A stretch of 64,000 nt of DNA from Diphasiastrum complanatum (GCA_029204225.1 CM055106.1:22636095-22700094); one strand, 5' to 3'. Shown: positions 12,395 through 23,283, counted from the first letter of the stretch. Notes: generated by a model not told the origin, from the sequence alone. A program made the numbers and translations.

Positions 12395-12894
12395 GCGCCA
12401 CACACTCACTTCCCTGCATAGTTTTCTCACTCTCTTCCTCTTTTTCTCTATCTCTCTCTTTATTCTCTCTCACCATTCATTTTCACCAAAAAATCAAATT
12501 TTAGGGGTAGAATAGTGTGAGTAGTATTAGTTTTTGCCATTTTTTCGTGATTTTTTTGTTTGTTTCAACTGTAGGGAGAGATTGTGGGGTGGGAGAATCA
12601 GATCCAAGCACCCAATCCTTTCATTAATCCATAAAATCCATAAAAATCAGAAAAAAAAAGCTCAAAATCTATTTTTGGAGGGAAAAAGAGAGCCAAAATT
12701 CCATCAGATTTTGATTTCTCAAAAACCAGCAAGAACTAACCTTCTCATGACGGGTAGCAGTTCCAGGGTACTGTTCCAGACCTGCATAGAAGCCTGTGAA
12801 GGTTATTTCTGAATAGATTTGAAAAAACAGAGAAAAGCCCATAAAAATTCAAAAATCCCTTATAAAAATCAAAAAAATTTCAAAGCTCAAAACT

Positions 12895-14010
12895 AACCTT
12901 TGCAAAGCTCTTTGAAGTTCCATCTCACTGAGACAGGAACACAGAGAAGTCTGCGAGAGTTAGATCCCAAAAAAAGTGCCCTTGTGAAGGTTTCCAAGAG
13001 CAAAAAATGGCCTAGAACCTTCTCAAACAACAAATTTTTGAGTTTCCTTGGGAAGTAATCTTCGCAGAGCTCTCTAAAGTTCCATCTCACTGAGACAAGG
13101 ACACAGAGAAGTCTGCGAGAGTTAGATCCCAAAAAAAGTGCCCCTGTGAAGGTTCCCAAGAGCAAAAAGTGGCCTAGAACCTTTTTAGACAACAAATTTG
13201 AGTTTCTCTGAGAAGTAACTCTCGCAGCTTGGTAAGCAAGTGGATCTGACTCAGATACAAGCACATACCAGCCTGCGAAGATTAGTTCCCTGAAAATCTC
13301 AAAATTTGGCCAAAAAACCACAAAAAATATAGTTTTCTCAAGATCTTTTGTGTTTCCTATGGAAGTAACTCTTGTAGCTTGGTGAGCAGCTAAATCTTAC
13401 TGAGATACAAGTGCATACCAGTCTGCGAGGGTTTGTTCCCAGAAAATTTTAAAAATTTGCAAAAAAACCACAAAAAAATGCACTTTTTTCAAGAGTTTTT
13501 GAGTTTCGTTGGGAAGTAACTCTCGCAGCTTGGTGAGCAGCTGAATTTGATTGAGATATAAGTGCATACTAGTCTGCGAGGGTTTGTTCCCAGAAAATAT
13601 GAAACTTTTGCAAAGAAACCATAAAAAAATGCACTTTTTTCAAGATTTTTTGAGTTTCTTTGGAAAGTAACTCTTGCAGCTTGGTGAGCAGCTGAATCTA
13701 ACTGATATACATGTTCATACTAGTTTGCAAGGGTTTGTTTTCAAAAAATCTTAAAATTTTGCAAAAAAACCACAAACAAATGCACTTTTTTCAAGATATT
13801 TTGAGTTTCCTTGGAAAGTAACTCTTTTAGCTTGGTGAGCAGCTGAATCTGACTGAGATACAAGTGCATACCAGTCTGTGAGGGTTTGTTCCCAGAAAAT
13901 CTTAAACTTTTGCAAAAAGACCCCAACAAAATGCACTTTTTCCATGATTTTTTGAGATTTGATAGGAAGTAACCTTCATAAAGAGTTTTTTAGATAGATC
14001 TAACCAAGAT
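12895..14010 (+). repeat. Tandem repeat array, about 150-bp unit, about 7 copies, in leader
   Basis: The marker GAGTTTCxTTGGGAAGTAACTC and its variants recur at about 13033, 13201, 13350, 13501, 13651, 13803 and 13953, spacing 149-168 bp. Each unit also holds CTTGGTGAGCAGCTGAATCT, a CAGTCTGCGAG motif and an A-rich end. Open frames across it are by-products of the repetition. Confidence 0.88.
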
Positions 14011-14280
14011 CTGGCTACTGTGAAGTTTTGTGAAGATCCAATGGTTAGATTTAGAAATATCTAAGAAAAAGTGCCAAAAAGTTTCAAAAAACTGAGTTTT
14101 TTCATGATCTTGACAAATCTGCCCATCAAGAACTCTTGCAGAACTCAGATTGTCTCGAAATGGTCCATATACAACTACTGTAGAAATTTTGAAGGTTAGA
14201 TTCACTCAGATTTAAAAAAATCTCAACCAGAAAAAAAAAAAAAAAAAAAAGAACCAAGAAAAGGGGCTAAAATCACACTA

Positions 14281-16038
14281 TTAGCCAACTGAAACTGATC
14301 AGATCTTGTAATCCACCGATTCTTGAGCAGATTGTCATGGCAAAATACTATGCTGGACTGCCCAAAAGGATGAGATTTGGTATGGCAGAATTAGCATCCT
14401 ATGCGTCACTTGTACAGCTCTGTAAGGATGCTACCAAGATGGAAATCTCACTTGGGAAGAAGGATTTCCCCTATCTAGATGGGGAATCAGAGGAACAAAG
14501 GTCGACAATGAGCAATGATCCAACAAGAATGGAACCCTATGCAAGTCAACAAAGTGAAGCAAGGTCAAGCAGAACAAGTGCAGTGGAAGACCTAGAACCT
14601 TGCACTTTAAGCTGTCAGCAAGCTTATGCTCGCTCTATTAAGTTTCTTGAAAAGGACGAATGTACCTTCTGCTTTGGAGATCATCCAAGTACCAGGTGTC
14701 CAATCAAGAATCCGCGCTTATTAAAAGGACAAAATACAGAGCAACAGGCTTGTCGACATCAAGATCCAGTGGTCAGAAGCAGAATCAAGACAACAAGAAG
14801 CTCACCAAAAGGGTGGATGTCAGATTGATCCATCTAAATCACGAGTTTCTTCAACAAACAGTGGCAAGGTAGAAGTTTTGGTTATATCCTCTTGCATGTC
14901 ACCGAATTCAATGGAGGACCATAACATCCTACCAGTCTATTTTGTGGAAGATCCTAAGGGGAATCTGTTACCGGTGTATGCCTATCAACTTAGAGGTGAT
15001 GGCATACTACACTTCGTTAGGTGCTATGGACGCGGAGGAAAACACCGACGTGCTGAATGTCCACACCGAGGGGATCCGTGAACATTTGATCCCTCATGTT
15101 CACAATGCAGACTTAATCATCCATGCCGAGATTGCCCGATGAGAAATTCACAAATAGCCAAGAGGCCTTTGGTCGATGTAGACCGACATGCACCTATGGT
15201 AACCCTTCCACCTCAAACGTAATACAAAAGAAAAATCTTAGTGCCACCGGGTTATGAAGCGAGTGATGAAGAAAAAAATCTGAAAAAAGTCCCAAGGTAC
15301 GCAAAGATACCCTTGGGCAAACAAGTAGAACCATCATAGAAGACAAAGATGGTAGAATTCATCAAGCCAATGACTGTCGAGGAAATCAAGACACGGGCAA
15401 CCGAGGAACTCCAGCAAATTCTGTCAAGGCTTTTTTCACACTCAATGCAAAGAATTCTTAGTGATGAATTACAAAGGGGACTAGTGTCAATAGGGCAACT
15501 TGAAGGCAATTCAGCACAAGATCCAAGAAAAGTGCCATCACGCAGCCTTCAACGAGAAAGTGCAATGACCAAGAGAAGACTAAAGTTGATGATTGCCCCT
15601 CAACGAGCAAGATTCAACCAAAGTCTAATTGTTCCACAATTCAATAGACCCCCAAATCAATGCCAAATTCGGGGTATATCCATTCTTCAAAGGCCAAATC
15701 TAGGGAATCCAAGCCCAAAATGGCCAATTGTACAGCAAGAATCAGAACCTATAATGATAAAGCCTTGTCCTAAATCTATGATATTGACTGCTGAGGAAAG
15801 TCGTCAGGCTGATGCATACTTCAAATACCTGGACAGACAAGAGCATCAAGCAAGCACATCATATCCACATTATGATTTGGGGGAGTCTATGACATTGGGA
15901 CCAGTTGCGCCGATCTACGAAGATCCATTATATCAGCAAGGTTTATCTTGGGATCCTCCGATGGAATACCTCGACTACCCAATTGTCAATGAACAAGGTT
16001 ATTTGGAATGGCCACCAGACCCTTATGGGTATTATTGA
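14281..16038 (+). pseudogene. Gypsy-type gag of the gag-only element (decayed)
   Basis: The end of a Retrotrans_gag capsid domain is at the start (MAKYYAGLPKRMRFGM, 14337), followed by a Ser/Glu-rich linker and three zinc knuckles, all CX2CX3HX4C: CTFCFGDHPSTRC, a second with its second Cys changed to Arg (CYGRGGKH), and CSQCRLNHPCRDC. A frameshift near 14740-14820 and stops near 15080, 15220 and 15338 break it. The long C-terminal part (15349-16038) is Pro/Gln-rich and ends with PPDPYGYY. It would package RNA. The capsid N-terminus is missing compared with the minus-strand copy. Confidence 0.8.
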
Positions 16039-16224
16039 AAATCTGGCAAGTCTAGTTTCTTGCTGATCAACAATCAATAAAGCCTCAGGTTTTACGTAAG
16101 CGAATTCTATCCACGCTTTCCTGAAGCACCCATGTCCCAACAATAAAAGAACCGACAACAGCACCCCTTCACGATAGTTGCAGCCTAGTGCCGAGGGACT
16201 GGCACTACTTTGGGCCGTGGACCC

Positions 16225-16710
16225 TGTTGTGGGTATTTCATGTATACAAATAAATAAGTGGGTCCCACCACTCAAAATACTGTTGGCCAAGCCTTGCCTA
16301 GTGGGCCCCGTCGTAGTACAGTAGAATAATAAGTGCAAGGCATTGGCGTCCTGTGTGTATAAGTCCAGCCACCAATGAGCACAAGTAGCAAGTTGTAATT
16401 CCTAGGAATAAGAGACTAGGGGCTTAAAACTGTAAAATGACATTAGAGGCCTTAAGTCAAGTTGCAAATAAAAAAGCTAAAAGGGCCCAACTTAAAACTC
16501 ACATGAATCATGTGAGTGCCCTTGTGCTTTCTTAGCACCAATAGAATTAAGTTGTGTTTATTTTAAAGGCTTAGATTAGAATCCTTGCCCCAATGAAGTG
16601 GCCATTGAGAGTGAAGGAGGCTCACCTCTAAAATCTATAAGAGGGAGCCATTTTTTTTGTATTGTATCATCTTCCATTCTCATTCTAAGAAAACTTTCTT
16701 GGTTTCTCCA

Positions 16711-16800
<90 letters not shown>

Positions 16801-17013
16801 CTCTCTCTTCTCCCTCTCTCCCTACGTTGGGAGAGAATAGCTTTGGGTAGGCGCTCGAGCCCCCAAAGCCTTTCTCAACATAGGCATTCTCTCTCTCCCT
16901 CTCTCCACTCTCCTTCTCCTCTCTCTCCTCTCCCTCTCTATTCTTGCTATGCAGGTGAAGGCGAGGTTGCCGCTCCCAACGACGGACCCCTATGCTACAA
17001 CGACGACACAACA
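16225..17013 (+). repeat. 3' LTR of gag-only element (789 bp)
   Basis: Same ends as the 5' LTR. It is 60 bp longer, mainly because the CT tract (about 16718-16795) has grown to about 40 units. Ends at 17013 and is followed by the CACAT duplication. Confidence 0.93.
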
Positions 17014-17018
17014 CACAT
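17014..17018 (+). repeat. Target site duplication CACAT (right)
   Basis: Matches 11642-11646. Joining the two flanks restores the copia integrase reading frame direction. Confidence 0.92.
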
Positions 17019-17990
17019 TCCATCGAAACAAAGCATGTATTGGATCTTGTACATAGAGATCTTTGTGGTCCAATGCGAACTCCATCCTTAGGAGATGCAA
17101 TCTATTTTATCACTTTCATAGATAATTATTCTAGATGGTTTACAGTCATGTTTGATTAAGCACAAATCTGAAGCCTTTGAATGCTTCAAAAGATTCAAGG
17201 CCATGGCTGAGACACAAACGTCTACAAAAGTGAAGGCACTCCGAACTGATGGTGGCGGCGAATACATTTCTAACGAGATGTCCAACTATATGGCTGAACA
17301 TGGTATTAGAAGACAGTTCACCACTTCCAATTCACCTTAACAAAACAAGATTGTAGAAAGGAAGTATTGAACTCTTCTCAAACATCAAGCACACCTACCT
17401 GCAAAGTTCTGGGTAGAAGCTACTTCCACAGTCTGTTATGTGCAGAACAGATCCAGCACCAAAGCCGTCAACAACATAACTCCTTATGAAGTTTGGCATG
17501 GGCACAAGCCTAGTATCAGCCATTTAAAAATCTTTGGTTGTACATGTTTTGTTCACATTTCTAAATAGCTTAGGAAGAAACTGGATCACAAATAAATGTA
17601 TTTTCATTGGCTATCCTGATGAACATAAAGCTTATAAAGTTTATGATCCATCCACCAATGTAGTATTTGCCTCTAGGGATGTAATATTTCAAGAACATAC
17701 ATATTATGATTTCAGACAACAATCGATAAACGATGTTATATCATTTCATTCTATTTTACGTAGCATGGATTCTTCCAACGTTGATGTTCCTTCTACAGAA
17801 CCTGCAACTATAGCTACAGAAGCCGAGTAGCCGACAGTACCTGCCATTAGACTAGACTAAGATAGTTCAAGAAATTAAAAAAAAAACATCATCGCATCTT
17901 CGTCAACCAAACGTTCGCAGATCCTCACGGACTCGGACAGTTCCTGAGAGATATACACCTCAATCATTCTATACTTCATCAGAAGAACTA
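17019..17990 (+). pseudogene. Copia integrase, 3' part of split gene (element C3)
   Basis: Begins with the core domain: first Asp in LVHRDLCGPM, second Asp in RTDGGGEYIS and Glu in KIVERKY. Stops or frameshifts occur near 17157, 17338, 17368, 17565 and 17830. The C-terminal part keeps the usual CIFIGYPDEHKAYKVYDP motif. It would have carried out strand transfer of the cDNA. The 5' half is at 11535-11646, before the inserted element. Confidence 0.88.
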
Positions 17991-17999
17991 GAGAGCCTA

Positions 18000-19500
18000 G
18001 CCAAAGCAACTAACTCCAAGGATGCTTTGAAGTCGCAAGAAGCTATGGAAAGCGACTGCAACTCACTTTTGACGAATCAGATCTGGACACTAGCTGACTT
18101 CTCCACTCACAAGAGAGTTATTGACAACAAGTGGATCTTCAAGAAGCAGATCAACTCTGATGGTTCCATTGCTAAATGGAAAGCACAGCTGGTGGCTAAA
18201 GGATTCACTCAAGTCCAAGGAGTGGATTATCAAAAAAATTTCAGTCATGTCGTCAAGATGCATTCAATCAAGGATCTAATTGTGTTAGCAGTCGCGGAAG
18301 ACCTTGAAATGCACCAAATGGATGTCAAGACAACATTTCTCAACGAAAATGTCGAAGAGGAGTTGTACACCTTCCAACTGGAAGGATTCAAAGTCAAAGG
18401 CCAAGAGCACAACGTGTGCAAGATGCACAAAGCAATCTACGATCTGAAATAGGCCGCAAGAGCATGGTTCGATAAAATCAACTCTTATCTCATTCAATTG
18501 GGATTTGCAAACAATTCAGTTGAATGTAATGTTTATTTAAAGCATATAGACACCAATTCAGTTCACATAGCTCTTTACATAGATGATGCATTTATTCTGT
18601 CTAATGACACTTCTCTACTTACTGCACACAACTAAGAGTGATCTGTCAAGGAATTTGACATGACTGATTTAGGAGCTATCAATTCTTTGCTAGGAATTCA
18701 CATTACAAGAAATAGGCTTCAGAAGAAAATCTATCTTAGCCAACATGCATATCTAAAAGGCATTTTAGAAAAATTTTATATGTCTGATTGCAAATCCATT
18801 GATACTCCAATGGATCCAAATATAGTATTGACTAAACCTACTTGTGCTAATTCTGATAGTGAAGTACTCGACATAGCGAAGTACTCTTATCATTCACTAA
18901 TAGGATCTTTAATGTATGCAATGTTGTGTACTAGACTAGATTTAGCATACGCTTTTAGCACGTTAAGTCAATTCATGTCTAATTCTAGAATCTCTCATTG
19001 GAAAATGTTAAAGAGAGTGATGAGATATATTCAGGGAAGTTTAGATCACATCTTATGTTATGATAGAAATACTATCAACCCACTCGTCCTGCGAGGCTAT
19101 TCTGACTCAGATTGGGGAGGAACAGTCTCTACTAGAAAATCTACCTTTGGGTTTTGTTTCTATTTGGCAGGGGGACCGATTTCGTGGAACTCAAGGAAGC
19201 AAAAATCAGTTGCGCTTTCTTTGACAGAGACAGAGTACATCGCAACATGCCAAGCTTTAAAAGAAGTTGTATGGATCAAGTTATTACTTCACGACTTACA
19301 TCACACTCAGTTCAATGCTACCACCATTCTGTGTGACAACTTGAGCTGTATTTCATTGTCACACAGAATCCCAAATTTCATGGCAAATCTAGGCACATAG
19401 AAATCCAGTTACTTTTTATTTGAGAGAAAGTCTTTCAGGGCAAATGATCCTTCAATATTGTTCCACAATAGAAATGGTCATAAACATCTTCACCAAAGCA
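18000..19500 (+). pseudogene. Copia reverse transcriptase/RNase H (element C3)
   Basis: RT starts with the EAMESDCNSLLTNQIW motif, then KWIFKKQ, KAQLVAKGF, QMDVKTTFLN and the catalytic box as YIDD (LYIDDAFI; copia usually YVDD). TAG and TAA stops lie at 18450 and near 18634. From 18660 a 246-codon open stretch covers the thumb (YLKGILEKF, SLMYAM) and RNase H with GYSDSDWGG, LTETEYIA and CDNLSC, giving the D-E-D active site. A stop follows at 19398. Gene order gag-IN-RT-RH is copia type. Confidence 0.92.
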
Positions 19501-19565
19501 CAAGCATCAGAAGTTCTTCAACATCCTGACCCTGACGAAGTTACCAAGGCACCAACCGTAATCTT

Positions 19566-19573
19566 AAGGGGGA
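19566..19573 (+). promoter_or_regulatory. Polypurine tract of element C3
   Basis: AAGGGGGA two bases before TGTTGAAAATT, the presumed 3' LTR start at 19575. Confidence 0.75.
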
Positions 19574-19574
19574 C

Positions 19575-19969
19575 TGTTGAAAATTAAACCTACAGTTGCC
19601 TCCATGAAATCATAACTTAGACATCCAATTTATTTGAGGGACACCTACAACGGCTCCAGTAAAGGATAACCAATCCCATCATAATTTTAAGTTCAGATAT
19701 TAAGTTTCATAACTTGAAGTCATTGAAGACTTGGCCATCTTCAAGGACTTCCACAAAACTTGCATTTAAAACAAGTCTGCAGATTTACATCATTTTTTGA
19801 ATAGTCTGCAGAAATACACTAAGTGTCACAGTTCGCATTTTTTGCACTTTTCGAAAACTGTGACACTTACCTTCGACTTCTCTTGTTCAATTATTTATGA
19901 AGAAGTCAACTTGTTCACAGTTCAACAATTTAACTATTTTCAACATCTTCGTCCCTTTTTTTGCATTTT
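19575..19969 (+). mobile_element. Probable copia 3' LTR of C3 (right end approximate)
   Basis: Starts TGTTGAAAATT after the polypurine tract. The right end is placed where the dispersed repeat shared with 4648 begins. It includes a near-palindromic segment near 19828-19870 (GTGTCACAGTT ... AACTGTGACAC). Confidence 0.5.
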
Positions 19970-20238
19970 CTAATAAGTGACTTCTTGTATGAATTCACTT
20001 AACAAAATAAACTTAGAACTTCTAAACTTAGAATTAACTTTAAACTTAGACTTTCCAAGTTTAAAGTATTACAATTATTTCTTGGTAATACTTAAACTTA
20101 AATGGAAAAGGGTCTAAGTCTAAGGTTCCTAAGCATTATTGCTTACAAAATTGAGATTATTTGTGGACTTACAAAACACATGCCACAGTAACTCTTCTAG
20201 TGCCACCATTGAATATAAGAGATTCCTTGGAGCTAACA
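19970..20238 (-). repeat. Partial Gypsy-like LTR, copy of 4648-4904
   Basis: About 265 bp align base by base by eye with the U3 start of the LTR at 3.8-4.9 kb, same orientation, ending at the TGTTAG end (20238) without the polypurine tract, so it is a fragment. Confidence 0.85.
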
Positions 20239-21197
20239 TAACAATATGATTACATTCAATGCATCTAACATTCAAATTTGAATGTGTCCAAACTCGACCT
20301 CCTAAATTTTCCACACTTTTCAAAAGTAGTAATCCAAATGAACTTTGACTAGAATAACTTTCATAAAGTTTATCTCTATGTCTAAAATGCATTTTGGCCT
20401 AATATTGACAATTAACCAAAATATGACCATTAGGAAAAATATGGGCTCAAAATAGGCCCTTTAAAAATTTTCACTTTACAGAGAGGTTACGTAGAGAGAG
20501 AATGCGAATTGGTAATTTCTGGTCACCATTTTCCGAGTTTTCGGCCTTGCCCGACATTTAACTGGTATGGTTAGCTTCAGACAATAGTTAGTTAAGCATG
20601 AGATGTAGTAACTTTTCTACATGCTTGTTTCAAAATTCGGGACTAGAGCTTTAAGACTAAAAATCTTGGTGTGCTCACTGCAAAAACTGAAGTGGGAGTA
20701 GCAGCCAAATCATTGTATGCTTATCGTGAAATATGAGGCGAGACGACTTTTCAACCCGACATAAATATTACAAAAGTAAGGTATGCTAAATCTATTCATC
20801 CTCATCCTGGCCATTGACATCGGACTCATGTGACTATGATGCATGGAATTGGGACTGCGATATCTACATCCAATGAAGATGAGTAAGTTATTTGAGAAAT
20901 GTGGTGAGAGTGAAAGTCAAACCACATGAATCTAATGAAGCTAAAATATATCTTGAAACCATATATATCCATCCCAATCAATTCTCACTCCTCGAGTTAT
21001 GATTGCATGTTGTTGAAATATGCATACTTATATTTTTCTTTCGTGGAAGACCGCTTTACGGCAGATTTCTGCATAAACCGACAGAATTATAATTATAATT
21101 TAAAAAAATACACAAATAATCTAGGGTAGTGCAAGAAGGTTAGCAAAATAAAATTTGAATTTTGATAATGTCAAATTTAACATATGAGTGGGGAGAC
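20239..21197. other. No gene recognised; LTR-like segment at left
   Basis: 20270-20460 resembles part of the copia LTR at 1230-1370. From 20460 on I see no gene. 21040-21190 is similar to 25850-26000, the non-coding part next to the transposase-like segments. Confidence 0.45.
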
Positions 21198-21500
21198 TTA
21201 CGAAATGGACATGAAAAGAACCTTGGCTGCCACTGCCAAGGTGAGAAGGCCTTGTAGCTCCAGTTGCTTCTTAGCTACATCTTGTTGTTGCTTGAAGTGA
21301 TCTGAATTTTCTCGAAATTCTTTCTTCGTGAACTTCCAGTCTTCCTTGTACACATGGTATGGCCTAGATCTGCCAACTTTCACTGCATCTCAAATTTCCG
21401 ATTTCCAGTAGCTCATCATGTTGGAGCTGGTGAACTCATGCAACCCTTCTTTAGAATTCTCCGAACGGCCGACAAATCGACGGGCATCAACACCGAATTG
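21198..21500 (-). pseudogene. Plant transposase-associated (Ptta/En/Spm-like) fragment
   Basis: The minus-strand frame includes a K(D/V)DWKxxKKEFRENxDHxxQQ block near 21280-21370 and a Gln/Lys/Leu-rich helix after it. The same block occurs in the segment at 25980-26470. Its pattern (proline-lysine, a tryptophan block, then an FR-N helix) resembles the C-terminal part of the plant Transposase_24 (PF03004) family carried by CACTA elements. A TGA interrupts near 21384. This is similarity judged by eye, so the family name is tentative. Confidence 0.45.
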
Positions 21501-21599
21501 TCAGACTGCTACACACAAGTGCTGAAGACAGGACATCGAGCAAACGAATCATCGGTTGAGTCGAATTATTGGGCTCTAGCTCATCGGACATGAAGCTTC

Positions 21600-21866
21600 A
21601 AATTGTCACGCTCTCAATTATAAAGGAACACTACGAGAGAATGTAGTTGACTTATTGTTTAGCGTAATTCTCTCTTGTAACGATTAGTTAAACTATTTGG
21701 GAATCCCATCTGGTGGGAATTAAGTATAGATCATATGTTTATATGCATTGCATCTATTGATTGTTGCATTGTTTGTGATTTGTAGCAGCGTATCTAGGTC
21801 CAATAATCTATTGCATTGTGTAGCACAGTTCCGCACTAAGTAGGCACACACCAACTCGATTCACAA
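21600..21866 (+). mobile_element. Copia 5' LTR end (element C4; start unknown)
   Basis: Sequence ends GATTCACAACA directly at the primer site (21869). A TATA-like ATTATAAAGG lies near 21616. The LTR start could not be fixed. Confidence 0.55.
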
Positions 21867-21868
21867 CA

Positions 21869-21880
21869 TGGTATCAGAGC
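21869..21880 (+). promoter_or_regulatory. Primer binding site (initiator-Met tRNA)
   Basis: Exact TGGTATCAGAGC ahead of the gag start near 21899. Confidence 0.9.
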
Positions 21881-21898
21881 GGATTCATTAGATACAAT

Positions 21899-22190
21899 AT
21901 GGTTATTACAATTTAGGCGAGGATTACAATCAATCTTAATGGTACAAACTATCGGATATGGAAGTTCAAGATAAAAACACTCCTAAAAGATGAGGGGATA
22001 TGGTCGATGACCGATCTCACAGAGCCAAAGCCTCCAGAGGAAGATCCAAGGAGAGCGGAGTGGATAAAGAAAGATGAACATGCAATGGGAATCATCATAT
22101 CCTCTATCAATGAAAAAATTCTCATGCAATTGCCAAAGCAGTCATGAAGCATGGAAAAAAATAAAGCAAAAGTACAATCTAAGTAGGTGT
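21899..22190 (+). pseudogene. Copia gag N-terminal fragment (element C4)
   Basis: Translates to a gag start with NGTNYRIWKFKIKTLLKDEGIW and then a Glu/Lys-rich helix with the M-G-I-I-I-S-S-I motif. It closely resembles the gag of the minus element at 42282, so both are one family. A TAG interrupts after the first five codons. Coding ends near 22190, where A/T-rich unrelated sequence begins. Confidence 0.82.
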
Positions 22191-22390
22191 TTCATTTTAG
22201 CACACATGTATGTGAGTCACTCCTGACTTAGTTTGTAATATATCTCTATATTTGGAACATTTATGTATTAATATATATTTGTTTAAGTTAAGTCTCCTTC
22301 ATCAATTTTTAAGTGCATAAATAGTAACTCAAATATTTACAAATTTTTTTATTAACAATTATGAACAGATGATTTTTCTTATCAACACAA

Positions 22391-22700
22391 CTACAAATAT
22401 AAGCCCATTGCCACGCACACTAAGACGGTGACTAGATTTGACCCGTCGGCCCTGACGTGGCAATGGATGCATGGTGGTGCCACGCATGACATTGCCACGC
22501 TGACACAAATTTTCGTTGTCGGCCCTTCCTCTGATGAGATTTGGGAAGGGCCAAGTTCGGTTAATTTGAATTTTAAATATGTATGGCACTGCCATGCCAC
22601 CTAGAAATTTGCCATGCATGGCAATGCCATGCGTGGCAAGTCTCCAAGAAATTTTATAGAATGTATTGCCACGCGTGGCAAGATTTGCCAAGCCCGTGAA
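22391..22700. repeat. Cluster of TGCCA-TGGCA palindromes
   Basis: Two perfect 16-bp palindromes, TTGCCATGCATGGCAA (22609-22624) and TTGCCACGCGTGGCAA (22666-22681), with several imperfect GCCACGC/GCGTGGC copies between 22400 and 22700. No coding meaning found. Confidence 0.8.
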
Positions 22701-22776
22701 ATGGAAATTGGATTTTCCCGACCCTTTTTGGAGATCGATTAGAGCACATTCATTTGTGAAGCCTAGACGACCTAGC

Positions 22777-23283
22777 TTAATCATGAGTTGGCTGGTCTTT
22801 GACTAGCTTGATTTGGCTTTTTTTAGCCATGGTTCCTGACCTCACTGGCCTTGACTGTTTTCTTTTTCTCTGATAAGGGGGTCTAATCCTGGGAGCGGGT
22901 CGGGGAGGTGGAGGTGCCTTGAAGACCTGCTCGTACTGATTCCTCAACCTGAACACAAGCTCCATATCTTTGGGCATAATAGTCACCTACTTTGCATGTA
23001 CAACAGCAAGCACAGTGTCCTCAAAAAACCTAATCTGATAATCTTCATAGGTTGTATGCAAAGCTTCAATGGCAGTCACGTACCATCTCACATCCACGGA
23101 TAAAGATCTGGTCACATCCCTCACTATTCTGTTGAAGTGAGCTTTCGATATCAGAAGGTTGGTGGACTTCTGTAACCTCCTGATATCTCTGAGCCATGGG
23201 CGGGGTTTTCTACCAGTCCCCCTAGCACGAGGTCGAGCAGTTGCAGGATACAAGGATGATGTAGGTTGACTACAGACGAGGCA
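22777..23283 (-). pseudogene. Divergent histone H3 / CENH3-like reading frame with one TAG
   Basis: The minus frame is open from 23283 to the stop at 22777 except for a TAG at 22989-22987. After a basic tail (GTGRKPRP) come helix N (LRDIRRLQKSTNLL, H3 REIRRYQKSTELL), alpha1, loop1 with RW in place of H3 RF (Trp here is a common CENH3 feature), alpha2 (AIEALHTTYEDY) and the FFEDT...VVHAK block. The TAG stands exactly where H3 has Arg of HAKRVTIMPKD, and VTIMPKDMEL follows. The H3 YRPGTVA segment is absent. A further 50 basic, Pro-rich residues follow the fold. No ATG precedes the fold, so a first exon is missing or unseen. A truncated product could not form a histone fold. Confidence 0.78.

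Larger units (their letters stand above)
11647..17013 (+). mobile_element. Full-length gag-only LTR retrotransposon, TR-GAG/LARD-like (5367 bp)
   Basis: Bounded by two LTRs, with a tRNA-Asp-type primer site, a long repetitive leader and a single decayed gag frame. No protease, integrase or RT is present between gag (ending 16038) and the 3' LTR (16225), so it is non-autonomous. It sits in the integrase gene of copia element C3. Known TR-GAG elements of plants have this layout. It is flanked by CACAT duplications. A second, rearranged copy is on the minus strand at 31489-35943. Confidence 0.9.

Noticed and set aside
12893-13321. 142-codon minus frame with repeated SRRLLCVxVSVRWNF
   Set aside because: It lies in the leader tandem array of a plus-strand element, antisense to it; the internal repetition is the 150-bp DNA repeat.
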